DNA from: Branchiostoma floridae
Lineage: Eukaryota > Chordata > Leptocardii > Amphioxiformes > Branchiostomatidae
Direction: 5' to 3'
Assembly: GCF_000003815.2 (NCBI RefSeq)
Contig: NC_049991.1
Location: 11,229,001 to 11,293,000, forward strand
DNA length: 64,000 nucleotides
Notes under the pieces: generated by a model
Databases searched by the model: none
Told to the model about the DNA's origin: nothing
What the model saw: the letters and a program-made list of their open reading frames with translations, nothing else
Shown: piece after piece, positions 24,701-39,700 of the stretch
How positions within the stretch are numbered: the first letter of the stretch is position 1
Layout of the letters: each line of letters opens with the position of its first letter
Made by a program: the position numbers and the translations under genes

Positions 24701-27700
24701 AAAGGCAGATAGTGGTCTTTCACAAAGGCCATCACCAACAAGTCTCTGTTTACAGTCTTTCACCACAGGACGAGGCAAGCTTGTACATGTAATGGTTAGA
24801 GGAGCACTTTGTCTAACAAAATATACTTGGGGTACGTTTTTGGTGTAAAAAGTGTGTTGACCTTCAGAGCATTGTATATTTTTCTTGCACATGTTGATAC
24901 CCAACATGTCTGGCCTTGTAAGTGGGGGACTCTAATTTGAGATGTGCAGGACCTAAACTTTCTATTAACAAGTGTCAAATTCTCACTACATCAGGTTCCA
25001 TTCCATAAGAATCTGAGAATCTGTAAGTTAGATCATGTGTCAATAAGATCGTGTGTATGTTACCTTCACGAGTTAACGTTCTGGAGTGATTGGTCATTAT
25101 TGATCCTGGAAAAGCTGACAATTGTCATATTGAAAACTTGTTCCTTGTACACCTTAGTGTTGGATGAAAGTTAAGCATTGTAATACGGCATCTATATGGC
25201 TTGATTCTTAGCCACAGGCTATAGAATGAAAATGTTTGCCAAGGAGAACTGCTAATTATGTCATACCTAGGATTTACCAGTTCCTTGCAAATGTAGCAGA
25301 ATTTGCTGCAATCTTTTATTTCCATTCTGGCATATTAGATTTTGGGGGTATTTACAGGACACAATGTCATGTTTAAGCAGCCAAGAGGAGATAGGACTGA
25401 GCACCTGTACTACTGTAGGTGGTGGGGCAGACATGTCGTCACCCTCAACTGGGAGACAGGAAACCACAAAACAACACAATCAGAAGGGGATTAAAACTGA
25501 CATTTACAACATGGGCAACAACGAGCTGTGTTCCAAGGCCCACAGGAAGTGGGACTAAAAGTGAAATATTTACTATAATTTGGTCATGCCTAGTGATAAT
25601 GCACCTGCGGTATAGAATACCAGCATATCTACTAATCATTTACAAATCTTGAAACTCTAGCTGGGAATAATGTTTTATCAGATTTTTCAACTTGTTGGCA
25701 ACTTATTGTTGTTTGACGCTACCAGGACAACTCAACTGACGACATGGTTCCTACATTCTGCCCATGTGTTCTGTCCCTTGTTTCCCACACAGTTTAAGGT
25801 TGTTTCCTGCTGACACGATTAAGGAAAGTCACCTCTACTATTTTCCCACATTGTGGAGAAGTCTCTGAGGTATGCAATATCCACAGGGTCAGGATGCTGA
25901 CTTTTAAAGTGGGTTCACACCCTGGTGAACACAAGATTTGCCAGTGAAAGCTGGTACATGGTTCATGTCTGTGCACACACATACACACACTTGCCGAGTC
26001 CAGCAGATCATAAGGAGGGACATTTTGTTCCAAGAAAACGTTTAATTACATGTAATCAGTTTTCACAATACAGGACAAGACATTCTAGTTATACACATAC
26101 AAAAATGTGCTTAAGAAATGAGTCATGTACCTGAAGAAGACTATTTACAGTCACTTAGTGTGTTTGCTTGACTCTTATTTTCACTTGCTAGTTCTTTTTG
26201 GCTGGCCTCTACCAGGCTTTGCAGATCGCTGGTCAAATAGTAGAAATTGGACAAATAGAGGGAATAGTATGCTAAGGGAGTTGGTTGACATGCAATATAT
26301 CATGATTGTATAAATCTCCCTTTCAGAGTGGCATGAGCGAAGTACACTTCAGGTCAGCCATGGCCTAGCAGGTTTAACTGAAGTCAGGGTCCCATGAAGT
26401 CACTGTTGACAGGTGAGTGACAGGTTATAGGGCAGGTGTTGATGGTTGACTTCCTCAGGGGCAGCTGAAGATGGAGGGGCAGTGGACCATTTCATCAACT
26501 TGATGGCAGACCAACTACTCAGCTGAAAGGAGCCCTCTATATTTAGCACTGAAGTGGACCACAGTTGCAAACACAGCATTCCTGAGGCATATTCTGACCA
26601 AGGGAACTCAGTATGCAGCTACTAAACCTAATCCATCTTACCTTGTATATATATATAAAGCCTAAATCATATGCAACCTTTTTTTTGCAAATCAATAGGA
26701 CCACCCATGGCGTGAAACACAGAAGAATATTAAATCAAAATCATACAGATGTTATATCGATGAACGTTAGACTGTATGACCCTTAGACTGTAGATTTTTC
26801 ACTGTCGACACAGCAACAAAAATGTCGTCAAGCGAAACATGACAGATATTATTGGTGGGAAAAACTGAGCAGAAAAAATGTAGTCACTGACTAGGAATGT
26901 TTTGTTGCTGTGTATTGTTTCCAGTCCACACAAAAATTACACCAATACAGACACAAGAATGTTACACACAACAACAAGATGCAGAGGCAGTGACGTAATG
27001 TCGCAAGCACTAGGCTTGTAGTGGTGGGAATAAAAATTCTCCTTGAAATCATCCTGCTGAAGTTGAAACAAATCTTTTGTCATCAAAATGACTTGTGTCT
27101 GAGTGGGAGGTCAATCTTGGCACTGTACTTAATGTTGGGTAAGCTGTTGGTAATGTTGACTAAACTTGCAATTTCCGTTCTAGAAATGTTATACGTAAGA
27201 CACACGAATCTTCTCAACAAAGCAAACATACTGCAGAACCTGTATTGGTACATATTGATTATATTGATTGCAAAATATCTGCTTCAAAAGCCTTCGGCAA
27301 TGATACACGAGTCTGTGAATATTATATCTCCAGCTCCTGTATGTTACTTGTACCAGCCTTCAATCCGCATGTTTTTAATACATGATATTTCCACTATCTA
27401 CATGGGGATGGCATCAGTCAACAATAACATTTTAACAGCTCAAATATCAGACTTTTAGCTTGGCACAACTGTCAAACAGAAGATAGGGACGTAAACAAAA
27501 TGCCACAGTCCAACAGAAAACAAGAAACTGGCCTTGTCAGGCCATTTGTTGCTGACTTGTTTCCAAGCAACTAAGTTTGTTATGTAATACTTACCTTCCT
27601 GTTTGTCAATCTGTTTCCATGGGAACAGTGATACAAGATAATGTGATAATGTTTTCTGGAGGTGTCCAACCTCTTTATCTTTATCTCAAGAAACTTAAAC

Positions 27701-30700
27701 AAGAATCATTTGGTAGAGTATCTGAAAGTTAACTTTTGTGTGGGAATTGGTTATCATAGAAAGTCCTTCCTGTGTGAGATACATACATGTAGGTACTCAG
27801 TGTCAGCAGTGTCTGTGGTGCGATGGTTTATGTCTCTCACCTGTACGTTTTACACAGTACCAGTCGGGAGTAAACTGAGTCAAAGTCCTTCTCCACTTCT
27901 CTCTGAGCAGCCTGCAAGGGACAATGATGACATACATGTAACTCATCTGAGTTTTCCAGGTACATGTACTACCATAGCTACCGTAAAGCAAGGTGTATAG
28001 TGAGAAACACCTTGAACTTGTAATGTAAGTCTTTCAAGGGTAAAATGTTTCAATTGTTTATTAGTAACAGCTGTAACAAAAAGTTCCACATATGCAATGT
28101 AAATGGATTTCTTGACCATTATCTATAGTTGTCTTGTTGAGGTGCTTTTATCAATTCTTGTACCTGGCGATGCCATAAATCTCCTTACCTCTAGTGGACA
28201 AAAAAAATAAAAATCTGCCTGTTTTTAAGATTCATTGTCTTATCTCATGTACGGACAAACTCTGAAGCAAATAGTACATGTAGAATGTTGTAAAGTACTT
28301 TCAATGGAGCAGTACAGTGTCTGTTCACTGAATTCTCTGAGCAGAGAAAGTCACAGCCATCAGTAGCAATGAGCACAAGCTATGGATAAGATACATTTGT
28401 ACTTGACTATTAGACACTGACATTTCCAGTTTGCAGTGACAAAAAGCGACAGTCAAAAAGAAATTGATAAAAAAAGATGCTTTGCTCTCAAACTAACAGC
28501 ATTAGCATGTCAATCAGAGGACCCTTCCTACATTTTGTAAAGACCACCACCTGAGTTTACACATCATGTCCCTCAACACTCCAGCCAAGTGGTATTACAT
28601 GTGTACATGTGGTGTTTTCAATAAATATTTGGGACCCCAGCCTGCTGAGTGATGGATTCACCACTGGCACATGTCTATAATTTATGAGTCGACCTGTCCA
28701 TCATTCTTCAGCGAGTCTCCCTGTCTATTGACTTAGTGCCTGAGGTCTCACTTATGCAAAAAGCCAGCACAAAAGAAAGGCTTATGCTAGATGGAAAGGC
28801 TAAACCAAAACACACACACACAACTGCCCCTTATGGGCATAAATTGATTCTACAAACAGGAGTGCTTATGCTGGGAGGCAGCTCTGTTCCACATGGATGG
28901 TGCAAACAATCCAGGTGAGGACAGGTTGAGAGCAGGTTAATAGGTATGACTGACAGGAGGAAGCCAGGCTGACAGGGAAGCCTTGTTACAGGGAGCTGCA
29001 GATATACTTCTTAAGTACCAGAGACAGGGAGGGAGAGACAGTAGTGGATCCTGCCGCTGTGGAGTATGTCTGTAAGGAGTTGTCAACATTCTCAAAGGAT
29101 TAGAACATACTGTAAGAAGGGAAGATCCTGATTCTTCAAATAGATGAAGGGCCTATCCAAGGTCTTTCTCCATCTACTCCAAAACTGACTCCATGCTTAT
29201 GACTCGTGTTAGAAATATGATATTCAACAGTCAGCTAATTTTTTTCTGATATTAGTGATAGGATAGCTGTCGCCTAAGCAACTTAAGACTGGTCCCCAAC
29301 AACTTGGAATATAACAAGAAAAATGCTAAATTAACGCCTGTAATTCAACCAGACTATGTTACCATGTTTCACCTGACATGAACCAAAATTTATAACTTTT
29401 TGATACAGCTTCTTCAAAATCTAAAACACTTCCTCCTGAACTGAAGTTGACCAGGAAACTTAGAGCTAAACATAAAATGGCTGATGGGAAGTTGACCCAT
29501 GCCATATTTTCATTTGTCCTCCATGTAATATCCAGGTGCAGCCGCAGGATTTCCGGCTCACAGCAGTGGAGTACCTACTCAGTTGGTCTTGTTGACAAAC
29601 TCAGACATTTTTCTTTAGTTGCTGACAACCCCCTGGGCAGTGTACCACCCCACTCCTCACCCTGCTACTCTACTCCTAGTCCTACTCAGTAGCACCTGGA
29701 GAAACAGTAGGTCTGGCCATTTCAATTCAGGAGACACTCTCTTCACATTATGTGGAGTCCTGCCTTTGGGATCTACCTTGGGATATACTTCAATTTCTGA
29801 TGTTCTTTTTTGTCCATCCACACCTAACTTTCATGCATCCTTTCTTTCTTTTTCTTTCTTTCCTTCTTTCCTGTCTTCTCTTACTTTCTTCTTTTCATTT
29901 GCTTTTTCCTTTCTCTCTGTCTCCAGTTTTCACCACTCCCGACTCTCTGACTGTGCAGTGAGGTATTCATGGATGTGTGCACTAAAACTGCCGTGAATTC
30001 CTTCCCAACAGTCCATATCAAAGAGAGACGCTGTGTTAAACAGCGTCAAAAGCATCACTCAGCAGCTTGCATTGTACAGCCTGACTTGTGGACAGCAATG
30101 CCTGCCTTCTGTTCTGGTTCCTGAATCATATAAACACCCAAATGTCACAAAACACAATGTTGATCCTCCCACTTCCTCACAGTAGAGTTGTAACCAGCAA
30201 TAGCTTGTTTTGACTCAGATGCTGATGAAAGACGAACTGAGCACAAATGCAGGTACTCAGCAGTACACCATAGGAGTTGACATTTTGAGCTGAAATATTC
30301 CACCAATGTGCAGGTCAGAAGAAAAGACTGACATACCTCCTCGATGAATAACCAGGGGTGACAGGTTCTCCCCAGGATGGACGGCTGTCGCAAACCGTGG
30401 TCAAAAATCATCTTTAACGCTGGACATAACCTACAAGGACGAGAAACACAAGGTTAAAATTGACATGTATTTGTTTAAAAGAAGCTTTATTGGCACAACA
30501 AAAAGTGCTTTTGTACGGTCAACTACTAACTACAAAGTGTTTGAAATATGCACTTTAATTTGATGTTGATATGGTTTACACATTGTCAGAATTAGTAAGG
30601 CCATTTCATATATGGGTGATTGCAAATTTAATCTCTTGGCATCAAAGATTTCTTCCCCTTTCCATCATATTGTTTCTGGACATGCTGGCAGCTTCCAAAC

Positions 30701-33700
30701 ACTACATAAATCATAGGTAGAGGGAAAGGCTAGGGCCTGATCTTTTTCACAAAGAGTAGCCCATATTGACAAGCACAGGTCAACCATGTCATCTCAGGTA
30801 GTGAAGGTCAGACTGAAGGTCATTCAGAACCATGTCCACTCTGGTACCTAGCAGGTGCCACATAGTCTCCTCAACACATGATTGACAGCCTGTCACTGCT
30901 CCTGAGTATACTTCTCATCTGGTGGCCACTTATTCTAACCAAACAGAAGGGTAGTGTGAGAGGATCAAGGAAATGGACAGAACAAGCAGTCAGTAAGAAA
31001 GACAGCGGATGATCTTACTTTCAGGACAGTTTAAAAGTTCAACTACAGAAGGAAATAATAGTAGTCCAGATAACAGGACTGTGTAGTGTATGATAAATGT
31101 CAGAGCAAACTACTATCCGGATGGTACCCATACTATTAAAATAAAAGTCACAATGCCAAACCAAAAACAAGGCACAAAGAGACTAGTTCAAGACCACTGC
31201 CTCCCACAACACCTGTACACTTATCTCAGGTGAGATAATGATCTTAAGAGGGTCAAGTGTCATTGTCTAGACTAGGGCAAATGGAAATACATCTACAAGT
31301 GCCCTAAGTGGAATATGTAAGTGAGAGTAGCATGGAAGACAGCTGGAGAGTGGTGTTAAGAAAGTCACACCACTAACCAACTACATTGCTGACAATCAGC
31401 TGTCATTGTGGTAATGTACCATACTTGTAAAGATAAACCATCAAATGTATTGTTCATTGTACACCAAATCTGTGTTGGGAGCACTAAACAGGTCAAACTT
31501 TGATGCTATTAGCAGGGCCAGAGCTGGAAACGTATTATAGACCAGTTGTGCATAGATACTCTTAGAATTTGTCTTGTTCCCAAAAAGAAAAAAAAAACTT
31601 TTCTATCCTTATAGCCACGAGGAACCTTGAACAATCCAGTCTGCTATGAGCATTGATAAGGACCCAGACGGCCTCAGAACCAGGTCCACAACCTCTGGAG
31701 TCACAATCTTAACCTTGAGGTGGCACCAGAGCTTGTCTGTAACTGGCAGGTCTGTCAGGGGAAACCAAACATAGCCTGTACAGGCACCCTCCCCCATTCT
31801 CCTCTCATTGACTTACTGAATACCATATCAAAATCACATTCCTGAGCAGTCATGTCATAGCTGTAGGCAAGAATGGAGGCTGGTAGACAATGACAGCCAC
31901 ACAAAAGTGCAGACAAGTCGGTGTTGACAGATTCTGTGTCACCCTGCCATACTGAGATGACAGGTCACACCTTAGCCTGTCATCAGCCACAGACTGGAGG
32001 AATATTTATACCCTGGACTGAAACCTTAGAAAGTTCAGGCAAATACAATACTTCATTCTGAAACGCAGCAATCAATGGCATGCAGACAATATTTGCATTT
32101 GTATCAGAAGAACTTTTTTGGACATACAATCATGTAACCAAAGCCATGCTAATCTTCGACCTGTTTCCTTTCAGGTGGAACAACCTGTTAAGCTATTAGG
32201 AGATCTAATAACTTTGGCTCCACAATAGAGAATTTAAATATTTAAGGTTCACACATTTTGAACTACAGTGGCAGAAAATATCACTTGAGAATTTGCATTA
32301 AATATTATTTGAAGTAACCTGGATGTTTTCACTAACTGGATAGTGCTTTTGATATAATCTGGTATTTCACCAAACTTGAAACATCTATTAAACTTGAATA
32401 AAGGGCTGACTACATTCCCCTTTGCAGACAGAATATAAAAAGTACCTAAACTTGGAGAGACACCTAGTAACAAGATAGACAAGACAGACCATGTATCTGC
32501 GACAGTTCAGGGTCAAATCTTGTACAGGGAAGAACTGTCAGCACCATTGTTTACTGAAGATATCCTTACAAAAGAACTACATCTTTCTCCTTAAGTCTTG
32601 TTGAGTGAATACTCTCCAGACAGAATCAGGTTCCAAAGTAACTCAGTTGGGATTGTTTGGAGGGATACCTGAGTCAGTAATAAACATGTACAGCACTGCT
32701 GATGATAGGTTGACTGCAATGCCAAACATGCCTGGGATAACTTCCTTCATCTCATATTTTACTGGCAAGCAACACCATACAATCATGTACTTTCGAAAGG
32801 TTATTGACCTTGCTGTACAAGACAATTCTATCTCATAGTCTCAGGTATGTCTATTGATTGTCCTGGTCTGTATCATGTCTTCACATACTGACTATATCTT
32901 TGTTTTCTTCAAGAAATATGCTTGAAAGAAACTATTTAACTTGAGGGATTTCCTGTAAACTGGAAGATTGACTGTTACACTAAAAGGTGTCCTTGACATA
33001 TTACACTGTCATACCAGTAACTTACAAATTGGGGTAAATGAACTTTACAAAAGACTAACCACTTCCTGTTGTAATTACCTCCTCTTTTATACTGTAATAC
33101 TCTAAATTTTGGCACTGAAAAGGCCCTAAACCCTTCAACAACAGACTCCTCATGTGTCCTCTCATGTGAAAGGCTTTGGTGTTTTCAAATGATTACCAGG
33201 AGTTCTCTCTTCTGATGGAGGGAATTTGGACACTTCATTTGGTGGCCTTGCTTCTCCCCAGCGGGATTAGGTGGATCTGGGGCAGACATGCTAAAGTTTG
33301 GTCTGGTAGATAAGGGAATCCCCTGGGCGGAGCACCTCATTACTCCATCCTGGTTAGACCTAAGCTACCTAAACACAGTATTTGCTGTGGACCATTATCT
33401 AAGTATGAGTAAACAACCCCATGGGCTCTGGAAAACCCATCCCTTCTCTGGGACAAATATGTGGAAAATGCCAGCTGATTTGTGTTTCCTTGAGAGCTGA
33501 ACAACAAAAACACCTTATTCTGGGGAAGAATGCCACAAGTGACAAGCAGCTACCTTTATAATAACAAAGGCTTTTTGCAGTCTCTTAGAAGCAACTGGAT
33601 TCCTAAGAGAGAAGGACGTGTGTGAAAAATTGTCTGAATGCCTAAGAAGAAATTTAAAATCTGTCAACTCACGTTCCTCTGACCAGGTCTGTGATTGCCT

Positions 33701-36700
33701 CTGTGACTTGGTCATCCCCAGCTGTTGTGTACTGTCAAAGAGAGACTTATATGAGCAAATTTTCTTCAAAAGAAAGAGTCTGTTGTATTAATGATCTAAA
33801 ATAGAACAGACAACTGATGTTTGGTTGATATTCAGTTGGCAAACAGCTTGTGATTGCATTTACAAAGACTTGTCACAGCTACTATAGAAGCTTTTCAAAT
33901 TTAAGAAACAGCCATAGATAATACATTCTGAGCTACATGTACATGTACTCTGTATGTTACAAAAGTCACTTATACATGGGCATTAGGAATCCTGAGTCTC
34001 CTTCAGAAATGGGTTTGGCAAATGACCAAGGAAACTAAGAGGTAAGTTTTGAAGTTGGCACATCTATTGTCTGGGTTAATTGTGTATAGAATATCATGTT
34101 CATTTAAAATTATTATGTCCAACTTGGCTGTAGACACCTGTGCCCTCTGCCAGAAAAAGCACATGCAACTCATTTTAATCACAGTAGGATTCTAGGCTTA
34201 GTAAACCTTTGAGGACCATGAATTTCAGAACAATAAAATGATGACTTACAAGTTTACTTCTTTCATCCAGCAGCTCTACAAACTTGGCTGGGAACCACCC
34301 TGTCAAAGATACAGACACTTGTTAGGAGCAGGCTTCAAAACATCATATCTCATAAGCGCCCCTATGTGATCTAAATCAGTACTGCACCTTCACACTTTCA
34401 ACACTCATAATCTGTTAGTTTTGAGCTCTGATAAGTGACCTACCTCTCAGGCCATTCAGCTCTCCCACCCAACAGTGCTCATCCTTCTGAGAGATAATCT
34501 GCATGAGAAACAATGTGGTTAGGAGCTGTTCCTTCAAGAATGACCTACCTTGACATGTTCATTTTGGTCCAATTCAAAGCATGGAAAAAAGAACGAAACA
34601 ATGTTGTCACAATTATCATCAACAGAAACAGTATTGTCATTTTGGGTGGTAACCCAATTGGATATATTACTACATCTTGATAGGTCATAGTTTGAACAGG
34701 TTTTTAATAAGTATTCTATACTTCAAACAGACAAACTTCTTTGCCCGCATTTTATTCTCCCAGAATGTGTGTGTACATAGACACAACAGGTCAACAAAGT
34801 GGTATTGTAGAACAAAGATTTCAAAGTGGTGATACAAAGCCACAACTCACAGTGATGATGTCATTTTTCCTGAACCCTAACTCATCATCATCGTGCCTCT
34901 CGAAGTCCAGCAGGGCCTTGGCTCGTCTCCTCCTGTTGCGGGACACGTTGACGAAGTTCTCGTGGTCCTGTTTGTGGCTCTCCAGCGAGTAGTCTGCCTG
35001 CAGGTCCTAGTAACAATTACATGTATCCATCAACTCACTCACAAATGTATCCTTATTTTGAAGGAGAAACAAGAATAGAAAAATTCAATGGTGTTGTAGA
35101 ATTAGATGGCTATTCATGCTTCTACTGACTAGATACAAGAAGATGTTCCATCACAACCTTATCTGAGTTCTATGACCTGAATAGACACATTTTATCAGCT
35201 TTTGTTCTGAGTCAACTATACCATGCATTCAAGAAAAGAAATACATCTTTGATATTAACAACAAATGAATACTACAATTATAGCACAACTGACTGCGCAA
35301 AATACTTACTACATTGCAGTTCTTTGGATCTATGGACTGGAAGTGTTTGGCTATCTGTAGGATAGCTTCTCTCAGGTTGGACACCATTTCTGTAAGAATG
35401 TGAAAAAACAATACCGGTACTTAGAAAACCATAACATATCAAGACATCATGTGCTCAACACATTTTATTCATTTTGTCTGACTTTCACCAGAAAATTTAA
35501 GATAAACAGCACTTTTGTGCTAAAGCAAACTCTAGCATTGTAATACAATACATTGCTTTCCATGATTACGTGATGACCCTAAAATCACAATCAACAGATA
35601 ATAATACAGAGCAGAAGACCTCCATAAGCTCTTTGTGAGCTTCTTGTCCAATGCTCGAAAAACGAATGCGAATAAAATAAAAATAAAAAAAAATAACATA
35701 TTGCTGACTGTGTTTTTATCTTTTCAGATTTTGTGGATCTGTAGGAGCAGAAATTTTTACCTGTTTGTTTGATGTTTTTGGCCTTCACCACTTCTGACTG
35801 CTCCTCTTCACCTGCACAATGGTGGACAGTTCTTGATTATGTAGGTATGGATCTAATACACTTTTAATCCTATTGCTTTAAAACATACAGGACCTTGCAT
35901 TGAGAAAACACAACTTGTTATCATATATGATTGCAAACTTCTGACAGTCTCATAATATCTCATGTCAATCTAGGAAAGGTAACAAAGTTTACACATTGAC
36001 CTGCCTTGTGGCAAAATGAAAGATTCAAGAATACTATACAACAGAGAATATTGGCACACTCACCAAATAGTAATGACCCAATGAAAGATCTACTTCTAGA
36101 AAGTCTTCTTTTCACAAGTTGCTGTAAGAAAGGTAAAAAGACATGACTCAAACCTTGTCTTATATTTAACATCATAGAAACCACTCAGCGGATTTCTGTG
36201 GAAGGTATGGTGGAGCAGGTGTTTCTTGCTAGAAGACGACAATATTTCCCAACAGAATATTTTGTCTTGCATATTTAAATTTCATGTCCTTAGGTAGGGA
36301 GCATTTAAATGTAAAAAAAAGTTCCAAGATCCAACATACATTTTACAACCCTTAAACACGACATATTTATTTGATGACAACATGACACAGCATGCAGTTC
36401 CCTGTGACCATGAAAACATGATTGTCTGACCTGTTTAGGCAGGTTAGTTGCAGTCGTGTCAGGGTTGATGATCTGTCCCTGGTCGGCCATGAGGTAGGCC
36501 AGGTGTTTCCTCCTGTGAGCCTCCAACACCACGTCTGTCAGGGAGCCTGATGTCTGCATGGCCATCTGGGCAGGGAGGCAGAAAACAAGTATCATAACCT
36601 TTTACAATAACCAGGTATTACATCCTTTTTACAAGTCCATGGATAACAAGAAATACCTGAAAAAAAGCCCATCATCCTAAACAAAACGTGTCAAAGGAGG

Positions 36701-39700
36701 GAGCTCTAAATTCTTCTAAAATCAAAAACCTATGCCCCAGGTTTGGTAACAGGTAAAACACGCCTTTGACTATATTCTATAGACCTGGTGAGTGGACCTG
36801 ATCTAGACAAGCCGCCCGTGATGATGATGATGATATTCTATTTAGTTTTATTTATTTACAAGTTACATCCGCCGACAACATTTCTCTCAGTCTAACTGAT
36901 CCGGTCCACAAAAACACTCTTTCTCTTCAATTTCAATTCAAAATTACCCTACAAACCCCCACAGATAAGTCTTTATTACTATACAGTAAGTTCTTTCAGT
37001 ACCTCTATGAGTTCATCAACATCCTGTATGTCCCCTGGAATGTCTGACAAGGCGTTGAAGATGGCTGCTGAGTTCTCCAGCTCACACAGTTCTTCTTCCT
37101 GCAGGTGGGGATGGATGGGTCAGGTATCATAACAGGACAGTGGGCAGTCTGTGAAGCTCATTTCAGTATGTATTCCAAACAGATATTTTGTTATGGAAAT
37201 GTGCAACAAGACCTTTTTCCCCAAGGACCAAAACTGTTTCTCTGCCAGTGTGCTAACATGTAACAGGGTTGGACAAGTCCATTAGCCCGATTGTCCCGGA
37301 CAAGTAAAAGTGCCGATCTCCGTCAAGTAAGATTTTTCCGGCAGCAACCAGTTCAAACATATAACATAAGATTACGAAGTGCAGAGCAAGGATTGCCTGA
37401 CCTTCATTTTCAGCATGCCCAAGGTGATCTTGAAGAGAATGATGGAGCCCTCGTAGAAGAAGAGGTCCCAGAGGCGCAGCAGGAGCTTGATGTGCACCAC
37501 GCTGGCGAAGGCTCTCTGGAACCAGTGGAGCGTACGCGGCCTCAGATATTGAACATATCAGAGGAAATCAGGCTCTTAANNNNNNNNNNNNNNNNNNNNN
37601 NNNNNNNNNNNNNNNNNNNNNNNNNNNNNNNNNNNNNNNNNNNNNNNNNNNNNNNNNNNNNNNNNNNNNNNNNNNNNNNAACTATAATCTCCAGAGATAG
37701 GATTTTTAAGAATTATTTTCAAGAAGTCATGCTCGGACATATAAAGAAATCCAAAAGTGAAGGGAAAAAAATACTTCCCGGGATGCCGGCCAGATAAAAC
37801 AAAAGCCCAAGTGTCACACAGTTAATTGCCAGAAGGAGAATGAATTAAAAATTGCCAGAGACTTGAGCATATTTTTTTCATCTGAAAATCTACCCCATCG
37901 CATTAGATGGGGCTTGGGAGCATGCAAACATTGGCTGATCTCTAAAGTATGCAATGCTGAAAAGACCACTGGGCTTAGTACTATCAAATATGTAATTCAG
38001 AGCTCTCATAGGCTTATTGGTCGATCAAAATTCCTGCTGAGTGGCATAACTGACATGTACAGAATGCTGGTTACCTGTACACCAATGAGGGATGAAGAGA
38101 AGTAGGATGCAGGGACCAGGTCCTCCACAATGGCACACATCATCCAGAATGCTTCCTCTTCCTCCATAAACAGCAGCAGACACGCAGCAATCTGTAAAGA
38201 TTTTTGAAAAATGTTCAGGCAATGTGTACCATTTATTAACTCACTCCTGCTATCTGACCACTGCAGATTTTATCCGCTTTGGGTTTGATGAGCCACTGGC
38301 ATGATCTTAGTCAATTTACAACAGAAAACATGTTCCTTCAATTTTTTAAATCTTCATTTGCAAGTACACATAACTTTCATAATGTTAAAGAAGTGAGTCT
38401 GTATGTTTTATGAGTTGTTTACGCAGTGCACAGTTGACAGTTCTCTGAAGAGAAGCATTCCCTACCATGCCGGTGCCCTGGCAGTAGCCGATGTCCGGGT
38501 ACAGCCAGGCCAGGCCCCGCAGTATCCTCCTGAGCCGGGGGATGCCCGTGCTGCCCTTGTCAGAGAAGCAGGCGTTACTGGGCATGGTCCTCAGCAGGTC
38601 CTAGAGGGTACAGACAAGTCAGCACCATTTCAATTACAGAGGAAAACTCACTCTGATACACAGGATTCAGTATTGTTACTTAGTACTATTTCAAAGTGGC
38701 AAAATGAACAAAACAGGGAGAGGGAGACTAGTGAAAGGTTGTAATACCAAAGACAAGGCAAGACATACCTTCTCTATCTGCTTGGCTGTCAGGGAGTTGT
38801 CATCTGAACTAGCCTTTACTATGTCCTGAAACAGAAGCACCAAGAACTTAACTGTACAGTAATAAGTTATCAGATCAGATTCTAATAATCGGAAATACAG
38901 CAATGTGTTCTTGCTTGATTTCTTTGAAAAGGAAAACATCAAATTAAGGAGTTTTTCAACATCAAGCTCATTACCTTGTATGATGTCTCACTTCCCACTT
39001 TCTTCTGTAGAGCCCCAGACAACCTGAGCCACAGCTGCAGAGAGAAATAATTCCCATTAGGAAACCTTTGATGACATTTTATACATGCCTGACTCTCATT
39101 TCATTCTCCACATGACTGCTAAGAAAACCAAATGTCATACGAGAGTATTCACATCAGTTTCTTATCCTGTCTATTATACCCTTACTACTCATTAATTGAT
39201 ATTGACAGTAACAAGAAAGCCTGCCCTTGGTTCATCTTTAGCACTTTCTAGGGAACACATACAAAAATATGGTACTAGTCTTTACTTTGATATCACTTTA
39301 CAATGTGACATCAAAAAGTTTAGAAGGTTAAGTACTGACATTACTGGCGGAAGTCTAAAAATATTGCAATCTCTGAGAGCAACAGGCTTTTGTAACAAGC
39401 CTGCTATGACGTGCAAGATCCTGGTAGCTCACATGGCAACAAGGCTGCAAGAGTCTCCCAAGAATTTAGTAGCAACCATCAAGCAGTAATTGCTTATTAG
39501 ACAGCCTTTTCTTCCTGTGATCAGTACCAAATTTAGTATTTTCTTCATGCATCAATGCTGCGTTATTCAATAGCTACTAGTATGATGAATTGTGTAGCAA
39601 CGGCAAATATAAGCACAAAGGGACTCATCAGGACATACGGCGTCCACACATTCGCAAAGGTTGAAATACTCAGGAGACAATTAGTGACATTAGCTGTGGA

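Noticed and set aside
26809-26914. CACAGCAACAAAA mirrored by TTTTGTTGCTGTG
   Set aside because: Arms of only about 13 bp in AT-rich intron DNA; may be chance.
27021-27458. 145-codon open frame on the plus strand, hydrophobic
   Set aside because: It lies in a long AT-rich SGSM3 intron, has biased composition (Leu/Ile) and no recognisable domain or splice context.
37291-37797. 168-codon open frame across the N run
   Set aside because: It is antisense to SGSM3 exon 9 and runs through 100 N, so it is an artefact.
39196-39489. 97-codon plus-strand open frame in the SGSM3 intron between exons 4 and 5
   Set aside because: The composition looks somewhat protein-like and a further short frame follows at about 39582, but I see no family, promoter or splice pairing. 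A transposon remnant is possible.
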